A stretch of 64,000 bases of DNA from Falciphora oryzae (lineage: Eukaryota; Ascomycota; Sordariomycetes; Magnaporthales; Magnaporthaceae): NCBI GenBank assembly GCA_000733355.1, contig JNVV01000072.1, positions 124,001 to 188,000 of the forward strand, given 5' to 3'. A program made the translations under genes and the position numbers. Below are positions 11,469 through 20,997 of the stretch, piece by piece. Within the stretch, counting starts at the first letter, position 1. The number at the start of each line of letters is the position of its first letter. Below the pieces are notes generated by a model that had not been told where the DNA came from, searched no databases, and saw only the letters and a list, made by a program, of their open reading frames with translations.

Positions 11469-12577
11469 TCACGCGTGTGCGACCTGGCTATTTGGATACT
11501 TCTGCTCCTGAAAGGCCGGCGGCGGAGTCCCACCCTGGAACTGCTGTGGATACGGCGCGTATTGCTGCTGCGGCGGCGCGTAGGGCTGGCCGTAGTGCGG
11601 CGCCGGCGGGTATCCCTGCGGCTGCTGCTGCGGCACGACCACCGTCTTTGTGCGGCCGCCGCGGATCAGGCGGACGCAGCAACAAGCGAGACAGCCAACG
11701 AGCAAAATGCCGGCGATGGCGATGACGACGACGATGGCGATGCTGGCGCCGATGCCCAGGCTGAACAGCGTAAACGCGCTGGCCGCGGCGGCGGAGCTGC
11801 TGGAGCCGCTGCCGATGCCGGCCGTCGGCGTCGTGGTGGAGTAGATGAGGTTGACGGCCGGGTGCAGGATGTAGGCAGTCGTGGGCGTGGGCCAGGCAGT
11901 CGTGCCGATTATGGATTCCGAGTACCAGAAGTCTAGGTTCGCGGCCGAGACGGTGATCATGCCGCGCGCGGCGAGCGAGAAGACCTGGCCCGAGGTGACA
12001 GACTTGATGCCGTAGCAGTCCCAGACGCCTTCTCCCGGGAGCCACGTTGCCGTGGGGTAGTTGCTGCTCAGGGGAGACGAGGGGTCACCAATTAGCCCAG
12101 AATTGCCACCTACGGAGTGAAACGGCAGACTCACCTCGGACAGCACGCAACCTTGATCGTCGAGTAGTACGACGACGTGGCCGCCGTCGTGAACCCGGTG
12201 GGGCAGCCCGGGGCCGACGTGAAGTAGAAGGACTCCAGGGCCTGGTACCCCGGCGGCATGCACTCGGTCGACGTCATGGTCTTGCTGCTCGTGAAGTGCG
12301 GCTGGTTGACCTGGGCGCCCGACGCGAGCGCGCGCGTAATGGACGTCGCCGGGTACGCCGAGCAGCCGCTCTTGGTGTTGCACGTGCCCGCGATGATGGT
12401 CGGCGTGTTGCCCGAGCAGGACGCGGGCTGGGTCCATGGGGTCTGGAGCGGCGCGTAGACCATGGCCCGCGGCGCGATTATCCCGCGTGCGCGAAGAGCC
12501 CCGGGGTCTTCATCTTGTGGCTCTGTTCCGCTCGTCTGGGATCGGGTTGGGGTTGGTGTCGGTGGCGAAATTGCCAT
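11469..12577 (-). CDS. Single-pass membrane protein with Ser/Thr-rich ectodomain and Pro/Gln-rich tail
   Basis: Exons 12577-12135 and 12063-11469 on the minus strand are joined by a 71-bp intron (GTGAGT...CAG) that contains GCTAAT as a possible branch point; the reading frame is continuous through a split Ser codon. The product is 345 residues. The first ~230 residues are rich in Ser, Thr, Pro and Ala with scattered cysteines. Next comes a strongly hydrophobic segment of about 24 residues (SLGIGASIAIVVVIAIAGIL...), followed by a Cys/Arg stop-transfer stretch and a cytoplasmic tail rich in PQQ and PPQQQY. This layout fits a type I plasma-membrane or cell-wall-associated protein such as a wall sensor, but no WSC or other named domain is seen. 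An in-frame ATG at about residue 39 is an alternative start. The predicted N-terminus is not a clear signal peptide, so the start is uncertain. Confidence 0.7.
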
Positions 12578-13356
12578 TTCCGGCGTCGTTACTCGTTATG
12601 GCTGTTGCGAATGTCCTGGGAGCTTCCGAGCCCCTTGAACCTTTGGAATATTCGTCTGGGAACGAAGGCAGTCTGGCAGATCAGTTCCTGTATCTGGCTG
12701 AGCAGTCGAAGAACCATGGACGAGAATGCTGAGAAAAGTGAAGGAATCAAGTTTTTTTCAAATCTTCCCCCTTGAGTCAAGTCGGAGGAGCGCGACTCTC
12801 AGCCCCTCCAAGTGTCTTGGCATGGCTTGATGCCAGGGGCATCTGCTCTAGATCTGACGCCTTTTCCGAAGACTAAGCTGGCTCTATGCTTGGGCTGAGA
12901 TTTTCGTCCGATCTGGTTGGCCCAGAGGGCCGCCACGAGGACACAAAAATTCAGCAACGACGCTAGCGTTCAGCCCCGGCATCGGACCTCTGTGCTGGAC
13001 AGGGCCCGAAAGCACCGGATTGGATCCAACTAATTGATGAATCGGTCCAGAGGGCAGTGGCTTGCAGCTCGTGTGCAACGGTTCATCTTAGCTCTTAGTG
13101 GCAGAAAGACCAGACTGGATGGATCTGCACCGCTCAAGAATGAGCTGAAAGTTTGGAGAGAAGAATGTTGCTCGAGGTATTTATACTACTAGGAACCACA
13201 AGTTCTGAAAAAGGGAAGGAAGGCTAATATGGGAGTTGATCGAATTCAAAGGCATAAATACAGTGGAATTTCCGAGTGGACGACTGCGCCATTCCCATTC
13301 CCTTTTCCAACTGCCCTGTATTTGCACTACTTTTCATACGTCACACGCTTAAAAAC
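12578..13356. other. Intergenic region, no gene seen
   Basis: Upstream flank of the minus-strand membrane protein gene and left flank of the solo LTR. No supported frame was found. A search for a signal-peptide exon belonging to the cysteine-rich gene at 13781 found none. Confidence 0.4.
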
Positions 13357-13621
13357 TGTCGGATTGTCAGCACTTTACGCAGGCAACAAAAGGGGCTAGA
13401 GGGTCCCGGAGCACGGGACCCTCGGGGCCCGGTGCCAGGGATCAGGAAAGGACACTTTCTCTGCTCCCAGATGTGTACATAAGGAGGTCGAGTCCTCCTT
13501 CCTTTACGAATGGATTCTTTCCCTTCTTTATCCACAATAAAGACCCTTTTACAGATCGCACGATCATTGTTCATCACCTACGGAGAGCCCCGCGCCTACA
13601 GGAGTACCACTCCTACCAATA
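13357..13621 (+). repeat. Solo LTR of a Copia-like element (TSD AAAAC)
   Basis: A 265-bp segment starting TGTCGG and ending CCAATA, flanked on both sides by AAAAC (13352-13356 and 13622-13626). Its start and its end (an AGGAGTACCACTCCTACCA end motif) match those of the Copia-B LTRs at 19284 and 27683, while the interior differs, so it is a relative rather than the same family. No internal domain follows, so it is a solo LTR. It lies directly upstream of the cysteine-rich gene fragment at 13781. Confidence 0.8.
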
Positions 13622-13780
13622 AAAACTATAGTTATTATAGCACTTATGGGTATTTAGTAAATGAGAGCAAAAGAGTGCTTGCGGGGGAGCTACCACCGAA
13701 CACGCCCTTACCTTGCCCACGCTCACCCGCGGGAAATCAATCCAATACTAACACGTCCCGGAATCTGCCTGGGCCACCAG

Positions 13781-14169
13781 GTACTTCGCTATGGACAACA
13801 TTGCTTGCGCTTGCGTGGACAAAGGGGTTACTACGCGGCCGGCGACCTGTGCCTCCAGCCCGGCGGAAGCCCGACTAGGGACCTTCCTGGTGGGCTGGTG
13901 AGCCTCGCGCCCAATTATGCACTCGCTTCTTTAATATCCCCTTTTGAGCTCTTTCTAACTGAAACTCGCATTTTTCTCTTATCTAGTGCTACAAAAACAC
14001 GGCTGGAGCGAAAGACATGGACAAGGCCTTCACCGACGAGATTTGTGTTGCGAAATGGGGAAGCGAGGGTTGGAACAAGGCCTTTTGCAGGCCCGTGAAG
14101 CTCTGCCTGGCCTATCCCAGCGAGCCTGACTTCCACTACCTGTGGCACGAGTGCGGGAGCAGCAGGTGA
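13781..14169 (+). pseudogene. Small cysteine-rich protein, last two exons only (effector-like; 5' end missing)
   Basis: Two exons, 13781-13897 and 13987-14169, are joined across an 89-bp intron (GTGAGC...TAG, phase 0) and encode 99 residues ending in TGA. The first visible exon is preceded by a good 3' splice site, with TACTAAC branch point at about 13745-13751 and CAG ending at 13780, so at least one upstream exon existed. Seven cysteines are spread over the 99 residues, with short stretches such as LCYKNTAG and FCRPVKLC. Spacing and size resemble small secreted proteins, but no signal peptide exon is visible. The solo LTR at 13357-13621 ends only 160 bp upstream and may have displaced or separated the 5' end. 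It may be a broken gene or a gene with a distant first exon. No family recognised. Confidence 0.45.
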
Positions 14170-14709
14170 GGCGCGTGGGTGCAGGGACGGGACCTATGGC
14201 GTCGAGAAGGGGCCGTCTCGCGGGACAGCCTGGGGCGCCTCCTCTCGAGTCTCGCAAGCTCGCCACAGAGTCGCCTTCGGGAGGATGGAGGTCCAAAGAG
14301 GCCCAAAGCCAAAGTGCTCAGGCACAGGAAGCACGATGGACAACCTAAATATATAATCAATGTAGTCTTATGATGGCGGCGGCGAAGCCCTGTACGGATT
14401 GTGATTGGTGAAATATTCGCAGAGTGACTTAGGACATCATGCCCCACCCGGCCGGCGCCACCCATCTGGTCTGAGCCACTGAGCGGTCTCAAACTCAAAC
14501 GAAAAAAAAACAAAAACACGACAATTGCAATACCCCAGTCCCTTTGCGTGCCTCCAGCTACACGGCTATGCAGAACCGGATTGAAACAGAATTTCGCTCC
14601 GCCATTCACTTGTTCATCCTGCTGCTCTCTCCAGGGCCCTCTTTAATACGTAATCCGAGGTGTCTGGTCCATTATCGAAATGTTGGGCCTATTAGCAAAT
14701 TTAGTGGTG
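14170..14709. other. Intergenic region left of the transposon stack, no gene seen
   Basis: Moderately GC-rich sequence between the cysteine-rich gene fragment and the target-site duplication of Copia-A. No supported frame. Confidence 0.4.
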
Positions 14710-14714
14710 CCTAC

Positions 14715-14962
14715 TGTCGCAAAGGATCGAGGGGGTACCCCGGCTGTGCCGGCCGGGATCTGCATCACCACCCTCATCGGCGTCGCAGGTGCTCAACAGC
14801 AGTTACAAAGCACTCGGCGACGCCGAGAAGGGCTCTCCACTCCTACTGCGCACTCGTGTATAAAGACCCCGAGGGTGGTAGACCCTCGGGCGCTTTCCTA
14901 TTAGTTCCTTAAAGGTAGAAATTAAAACAATCCTTTTACTGCATACCTTTTACTTTGCAATA
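14715..14962 (+). repeat. Left LTR of Copia-A
   Basis: 248 bp, starting TGTCGCAAAG and ending CTTTGCAATA; the ends are inverted repeats of each other after allowing for two transitions. It contains a TATA-like TATAAAG and a short GC-rich inverted repeat (CCCGAGGGTGG...CCCTCGGG) typical of a terminator-like hairpin. It matches 36385-36632. Confidence 0.92.
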
Positions 14963-17900
14963 GTTATAAGCCCGGCGTTTTAAACCCCTTTTCCGCATTT
15001 TAAAGGTTGCATTGCAATAGCCCCTTTTACCTCCGCTTACCTACCTTTATCAAACATATAAAGACTTTTATTAATACGCGGCAAGCCCGTGTAAAACACC
15101 CATTTTACGCTTACGAATTTACCGATTACCAACGTTAAAGCTATCGCTACCTCCTTTTCGGACTTCCACTCCTAGCCTTTGTCGTTTTAACCAAACCCGG
15201 CGTTTCCCGAACGCACCTTAAAACGTTCCCGTGCGTTAAAAGCACCTACCATATCCGACAACGATATAGGGTTGATCCCTACGGGGATCTTACGGGACAA
15301 GCACCAATGGCATACATAGTTTACGGTTTTCCGGCAAAACGCTTAAATGCTCGCCGTTTGGCATAAGGTTAACCCTAACTTACAACCAGATACCGAACAA
15401 GCGTATTTTAACCTTCCCATTTTAAAATAAATCTAAAAGGAAAATAGGGATAATACGTTTAAAGCACACGAAATACGACTGTTCGTTTGGAAAACGCTTA
15501 CCCAAAACGAAAAGAAACAACGCATTAAAGATTAGGACGAGGAAGGACGAGGAAGGACGAAAAGCTAAAAAGCTTTATCCCGAGCTAAAAAATCCGGTTT
15601 TTGCTACGCAAAACGAGTTTAACAAACGCTTTGTAAATGCGCAATAAGCATAGAAAACCAGCAATAAAGCGAGCGTTTCTGATAAACAACTTATAGCATT
15701 TACTAAATGGGTGTTTACCTTTATCAACCGTTCCGTTTTTACCGAAGCCATGCAAAAAGCGAATATTAAAAGGTAGGTGTCACGGGACAAGACCAAGGTT
15801 GTACCACGTGCACCACGAAGGCAAAAGAGGAACGTTGTTGTAGCTGGGACTACAACCGTGCGAGGTCCTTATCAAGGGATCGCACCGTGACAGTAGGCCT
15901 TTTTTAAAAAAACAATTAAATGTTTGCAGCTATTGCTCGTTCCTAATGCGACGCTTTCGAACGATTAGGTAATAACGCAGTACAACAACGCCTTTAAAAA
16001 AGCAAAGAGCACGACGGATACCAACAAATGGTTCGTAAAGTTCCGCCTCGCGTTCGGGCAGGCCCAAATCCACCAAATCCCTTAAATTATAAGTGCCAAC
16101 GGCGCTTTGGAATTCCTGGATGCCGTAAAGCGCTTTTAAGCCTTTTAAGCTAAACGCTATACCAAAGACTTTGCAATCGGTGCCAATAACAACACTTTTA
16201 AAACCTTAATTAACCAGTTCGGTTCATTCCAATACCGAAATTTTATCCGGAAAATCGGGGGCAAAAAAAACCCGGTTTATGCCACTTTGGGCGGAAGTTC
16301 GGCATCCTTTAACGAGCATTTAAAACAAAAAAATAGAAGTTCCTAACGTAACGGAAAATTTTAAAAAAGTGACGGCAAAACATACAATTGCCCAGCCAGT
16401 TACAAAAATCACTTATAAAAGCCAAAGCGGTACTAGACTATATAATACGCCCTTATAAGGTCGGCGATACGCGGCAAACCTCCTACCAAACAAAAGGTTA
16501 AAGCGATTAAAAAGGAATTTAAAAAGCTACAATAGAAAGGTTTTAAAAAAACCCTATTAGGGATTAATCGCTTTGCCAATTCCGATTGGGGGAAGCAACA
16601 GCAAAGTTTAGGAAGCAACCAAAACCAGCCTAAACCGAGCTATATTAACGCGGCAATTTTCGAAAACACTGGCAACGCGAATGCGGTGTATTTAACGATT
16701 AGCCCGGTGCATAACGCGTACTGGTATAGCACGCTTTTAAATAATTACGGTGCAATGCATTTAGTTAACTCCATCGATAAGCTGGACCTAAAATCCTTTA
16801 TACCAAGCGACGGTAGCGAAACCGTGGAATGCGGTACCCAAACGCTTCCGATATTAGGCAGGGGGAAACGCACTTTTAAAGGATCACTTTTCAGCGATAA
16901 AAACCTAATGCTTAATAACGTCGCATTTATAGATAGCTTTTATATCAATATCATTTCCGAAATAAAGTTTATAGCTGCAAGCGTATGGTTTTATAACCTA
17001 AACTGCATTTTCCGTATAGGGCCTTTAAATTCGAGCTTTTTCGTTAAGCAATTGGAACGTAAAGATAATGTTGTTTTTTTCGAATATAAGCACTTTTCCT
17101 TTTACAGCCGTGCTTTAAAAGCATTCGAATAGTTCCCCCTAAAGCTCGTAATAGCTATACGTAGTAAATACTTTCGGCGAGTACGCGACAATCCGACCTG
17201 GCGCCTTAGCATCGATTTTAACAAGCTTAAAGAAAATACGGCACACTTATGGCACTTACGAAATGGGCATCTAAGTCAACAAACATTCGAGGCCATAATC
17301 TGGAATGTTTGGAACGTACGAATTAAAAGGATACGGTAAATCAAATGCGAGGATTGCGCAATAACGCATACCAAAGCGGTTATCTTTCGACGCCGGATGG
17401 ACCCGGCCCCTAGGCCCTTTTAAAAGGTTTGGCTGGACCTATTCCACTTTCCATCCAACGGAAATAAGCAAAAGGTCCTTTTACTATTAGAAAACGACTT
17501 TAATGGCAAGCTTTAAGGGTATACGATATCCGGTAAAAGTGCTAATGAACTTACGCCTTTGCTAATTAATTAAAAAGCTTAAATCGCCTGTTAGTACGGT
17601 TTAAAGGTCGCCATTTTCCGGTATAATAACGAGCTAACCTTAATCGCGTACAAAGGGAAAATATAGTATTAAAAGTGGTGCGAATCCATAGGTATCGAAT
17701 TGGAAAACCTACCGCCAGATACTTACAAACCTAATAGCAAAATAAAGCGCGTAAGATAGGACGTTATTACTCGTTCGATACGTATGCGGTAAAGCGCCAA
17801 CCTTCCCGAAAATTTTTAGCCGGAAGCCGTACACGTAGCTATTTGGCTCAAAAACATAAGCCCTTCGTCCTCGAAAGGGATGCGTTCGCCTAACGAGGTT

Positions 17901-19278
17901 ATGCTTGCTTGGTTTAAGAGGTACTTCCGTCATTACACCCCGGAGCTCGTTAAAAGGCTAAAAACGGATTTGCGCCCGGATTGGGACGGGATTTATGCTT
18001 ACGGCTGTTAAGCTTACGTGCTTAACCCGGAAAAAGCCAAAAATAATAAACGCACTGAATTTAAAGTACAACCGCGCGGGCATATCGGATACCTAATAGG
18101 CTATAAAGCTTCGCATATCTATAAGATCTAGGTACTGAATAAAACACGCATTATAGTATCCCGCAACGTGCGTTTTAATAAAGGAACCTTTTTTTTAAAA
18201 ATGGGAAAGGAGCCTCCTATCGCCTAAGAAATATACGATATGCTTTTAGCAATGGATAAGCAGGAGGAGCCTTTCTAATCCCGAAAAAGATTTGTAAATG
18301 CATTCGGACTTTTAACGCCAGAAGTTCCGGAAGCACTCATTACCGCAACCAAGCATCCGGGTTAAGATTCGGGGGTGCAGGCGCTAAAAGAGATCGTTAA
18401 CGACTAACCTTTTAAAAAGCAGGTTGTAGAACTGGCTTAAAAAAACGCGGAAAACGCCGTAAACGTGCGACGTTAGGCCGCGCAAAAAATCCCGATTCTA
18501 AATGCTTTAAAAGGCAGCTAAGCAAAAGAGCTGGTGCGCAATTGGGAGTTAAATAATGGCTTTAACAGCGGTCCTAGCAAAATAAAGGGTAACAGCCCTA
18601 TAGGTTTGGGAGGTAAAAAGGATAAGCCGCTAAAGGGGCGTTAGCGTTCGCTACCTATAACGCGCTTTCCTTTACGATATTCGGATGCGTGGGAACAATA
18701 ACAAAGCATTCCGGAACCCGATAACGGCCCGGAAATCCGAAATACGATCGTAGTTAAAACTAACAGTTAACCAATTAAAAAGGATTAATAACGGCCCTTT
18801 TTATTTACGCCGTAATAATTAACGAGTGTTTTATAAGCACCGGCGCAGGCATTACCTGCTTTTTAAATGCCAACCGCTTAACAGTTTGTTAAGGATTTGA
18901 AGGCGGCGAGGAGGCAAAGGCTAAAGGAAAAACGATCCCTAAAAAGGAAGGCCAATTAGCAAAAGAACTTTATCAATTACGTATTCGCTACGCTATAGGG
19001 TAAGGAGCCAACGGAACAACCCTTTAAAGGGAAATCATTTAAATAGCGGTAAAACGACTTTTTTTTGCACGTATTTGCCTGATTACTAAAAAGCGATAGC
19101 AGAAAGCTTTAAAGGCTACCGTCCCTTTTACAAGGTCGTTGCGGCTATAATTTTAAAAACGGCAAATAGGCTTAAGTATTAGGCAGGTAAAAGGATATAC
19201 CGGGATGCTTTATAAAGCGTCTCCAAGTTTTGGAAAAAGCTTAATAAGCACCCGTTAAAACCCTAATTTAAAAAAGCC
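14963..19278 (+). pseudogene. Copia-A gag, protease, integrase and start of RT (broken)
   Basis: Decayed polyprotein, readable only in segments because of many TAA/TAG stops. The 16686-17132 frame covers the protease region and what follows (motifs HLVNSIDKLD and TLPILGRGKR). A GAG-pre-integrase-type HLRNGH motif lies near 17255 and integrase-like remnants follow to about 18100. The linker ahead of the RT domain (IGYLIGYKASHIYKI, near 18085) is typical of fungal Copia elements. The frame is interrupted by the 115-bp solo LTR at 15778 and ends at the Copia-B insertion. Most stops are explicable as CAA/CAG to TAA/TAG changes. It cannot make protein. Confidence 0.8.
15778..15892. repeat. 115-bp solo LTR-like insertion inside Copia-A gag (TSD GTAGG)
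   Basis: A GC-richer 115-bp insert starts TGTCACGG and ends CCGTGACA, an 8-bp perfect inverted repeat with TG...CA ends. It is flanked by GTAGG on both sides (15773-15777 and 15893-15897). The 5-bp duplication and the ends fit a very short LTR; a small DNA element with 8-bp terminal repeats is the alternative. It looks much less RIP-affected than its surroundings. Confidence 0.75.
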
Positions 19279-19283
19279 GCCCG

Positions 19284-19583
19284 TGTTGGATTGCACTAGC
19301 CTGTGCAGGCAATCGGCAGAGCTCAGAAAGGGCCGGATCCTCCTGTCCCGTGATCTCTGATCACGGGATCCGAGGACCCGCAAGCCCGCGGAGGTTGGGA
19401 GCAGGGGAGGGCCCCTTTGGTGATCTGGATCGTGTATATATAGCCTCCCTTCTGCTCCCTCTCTGGCAGATAAATTCCTTTCCTTTTCGTGTACAAAAAT
19501 AAAATGATCCTTTGATATAAAGGATTATTGTTCACCTTCTTTGGAAATCTCCGAGCCCAATAGGAGTACTACTCCTACCAAAA
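19284..19583 (+). repeat. Left LTR of Copia-B
   Basis: Starts TGTTGG; ends CCAAAA where the right copy has the expected CCAACA. It carries a TATA sequence (GTATATATAG, about 19432-19442) and an inverted repeat around GATCCTCC...GGGATCC. By-eye comparison with the right LTR gives about 18 differences, all but the terminal one transitions. Confidence 0.92.
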
Positions 19584-20131
19584 CTAATTAGTATTGCCTC
19601 AAGGCAACACAAAAAAGCAAAGTAAAGGGTCCCTTTGGAAACCCCGACCTATCCTGCAAGCCAAAGCGGTTTCCGACTGGATTTGGAGCAAAAGACCCCC
19701 AATCTCCCGCTCGGTAGCGCATTTGAGAAAGACCGGCAAAACTTTCCTAAAAACCCCGACCTGTCCGGCAGGTTCGAGCGGTTTCCGGCTAAAAGATTTA
19801 ACGATTTTCGCGAAAGGCGTTGCGTAATCCCCGAAAGCCCCGACCTATCCTGCAAGCTCGAGCGGCTTTTGGATCAAAAAATCACCCCAAGCAATATCGC
19901 TTGCCAATCCCCGATAATATGTCCGGATCAGCTAACCCGGACGATAACGAGCGCAAAAAGCAAAAGATCCTAAATTAGGAGCTCCTAAACGCATTTAAAG
20001 ATTTTGGTTTGCCGAAAACTGTCCTCGCCGTATGCGATTTACAATTTTACGACGAACAGAACTTTACGCTAAGATGCTCACCAAACAACGCATCTAACGA
20101 GCGCCGAAATACCTGGATTATTAAAACGATA

Positions 20132-20997
20132 ACGTGGTTCACCAGCGAGTCGGTCAAACCACCGAGTCGATCACTTCGAAATCCCATATTAAACGCGATT
20201 TTCGACACCCTTCCTAACTCGGCCAATTTAAGCTTAAATTTAACTAAATTTAAAAAGATTATATTTAACTAAATAGGAAATTTAATTTAATTTTTTTTTA
20301 AAATTTTCCCATTAACGTGGTTCACCACCGAGTGGCGCACCCTCACCGAGTGGCGCACTTCAAATCCCATACTAAATGCGGTTTTCGACCCCCTAGTTAA
20401 ATCGATCAATTTAAGGTAAAATTCCGTAAAAATTTAATATGTTATATTTAATTATATAACCGATTTTATAATGAATTAGTGATATTTTTACTATTACTCC
20501 TTTAGGGTTAGTTTGCAAATTCACACAGTGCAATGTACAGTGTTACGAACTAACCCTAAAGGAGTAATAGTAAAAATATCACTAATTCATTATAAAATCG
20601 GTTATATAATTAAATATAACATATTAAATTTTTACGGAATTTTACCTTAAATTGATCGATTTAACTAGGGGGTCGAAAACCGCATTTAGTATGGGATTTG
20701 AAGTGCGCCACTCGGTGAGGGTGCGCCACTCGGTGGTGAACCACGTTACCGTTTTAAGCTAATTTGCATATTTTACACGGTGTATTATACAGTGTTGCAA
20801 ACTAACCCTAAAAGGGCAATGCAAAAAATTTAAGAAAATTAAATTAAATTTCTTATTTAGTTAAATATAACATTTTTAAATTTGGTTTAATTTGTGTTTA
20901 AATTGGCCAAGTTAGCAAGGGTGTCGAAAATCGCGTTTAATATGGGATTTCGAAGTGATCGACTCGGTGGTTTGACCGACTCGCTGGTGAACCACGT
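20132..20997. mobile_element. Outer 432-bp palindromic TA element (MITE-like), split by a second copy
   Basis: Begins ACGTGGTTCACCAGCG and ends with its inverse complement, flanked by TA on both sides (20130-20131 and 20998-20999). Subtracting the inner insertion (432 bp plus one TA) leaves exactly 432 bp. The first ~80 bp of each arm are identical inverted repeats; further in, the arms have diverged. The TA duplication and terminal repeats fit a non-autonomous Tc1/mariner-type element. There is no coding capacity. It lies within the gag frame of Copia-B. Confidence 0.88.
20315..20746. mobile_element. Inner 432-bp perfect palindrome (TA element) nested in the outer copy
   Basis: Flanked by TA (20313-20314 and 20747-20748). 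The left arm 20315-20513 and right arm 20548-20746 are each 199 bp and, read base by base, are perfect inverted complements; only a 34-bp centre is unpaired. The ends ACGTGGTTCACCACC share the family start with the outer copy, and each arm has a doubled subterminal motif CACCGAGTGGCGCA. The centre is flanked by GGGTTAGTT/AACTAACCC. It has exactly the same total length as the outer copy but a different interior sequence. Confidence 0.93.

Noticed and set aside
20500..20560. Telomere-like CTAACCCTAAA motifs at the palindrome centre
   Set aside because: Only single motifs occur on each side of the hairpin centre, not tandem telomere arrays, so an internal telomere is not supported.
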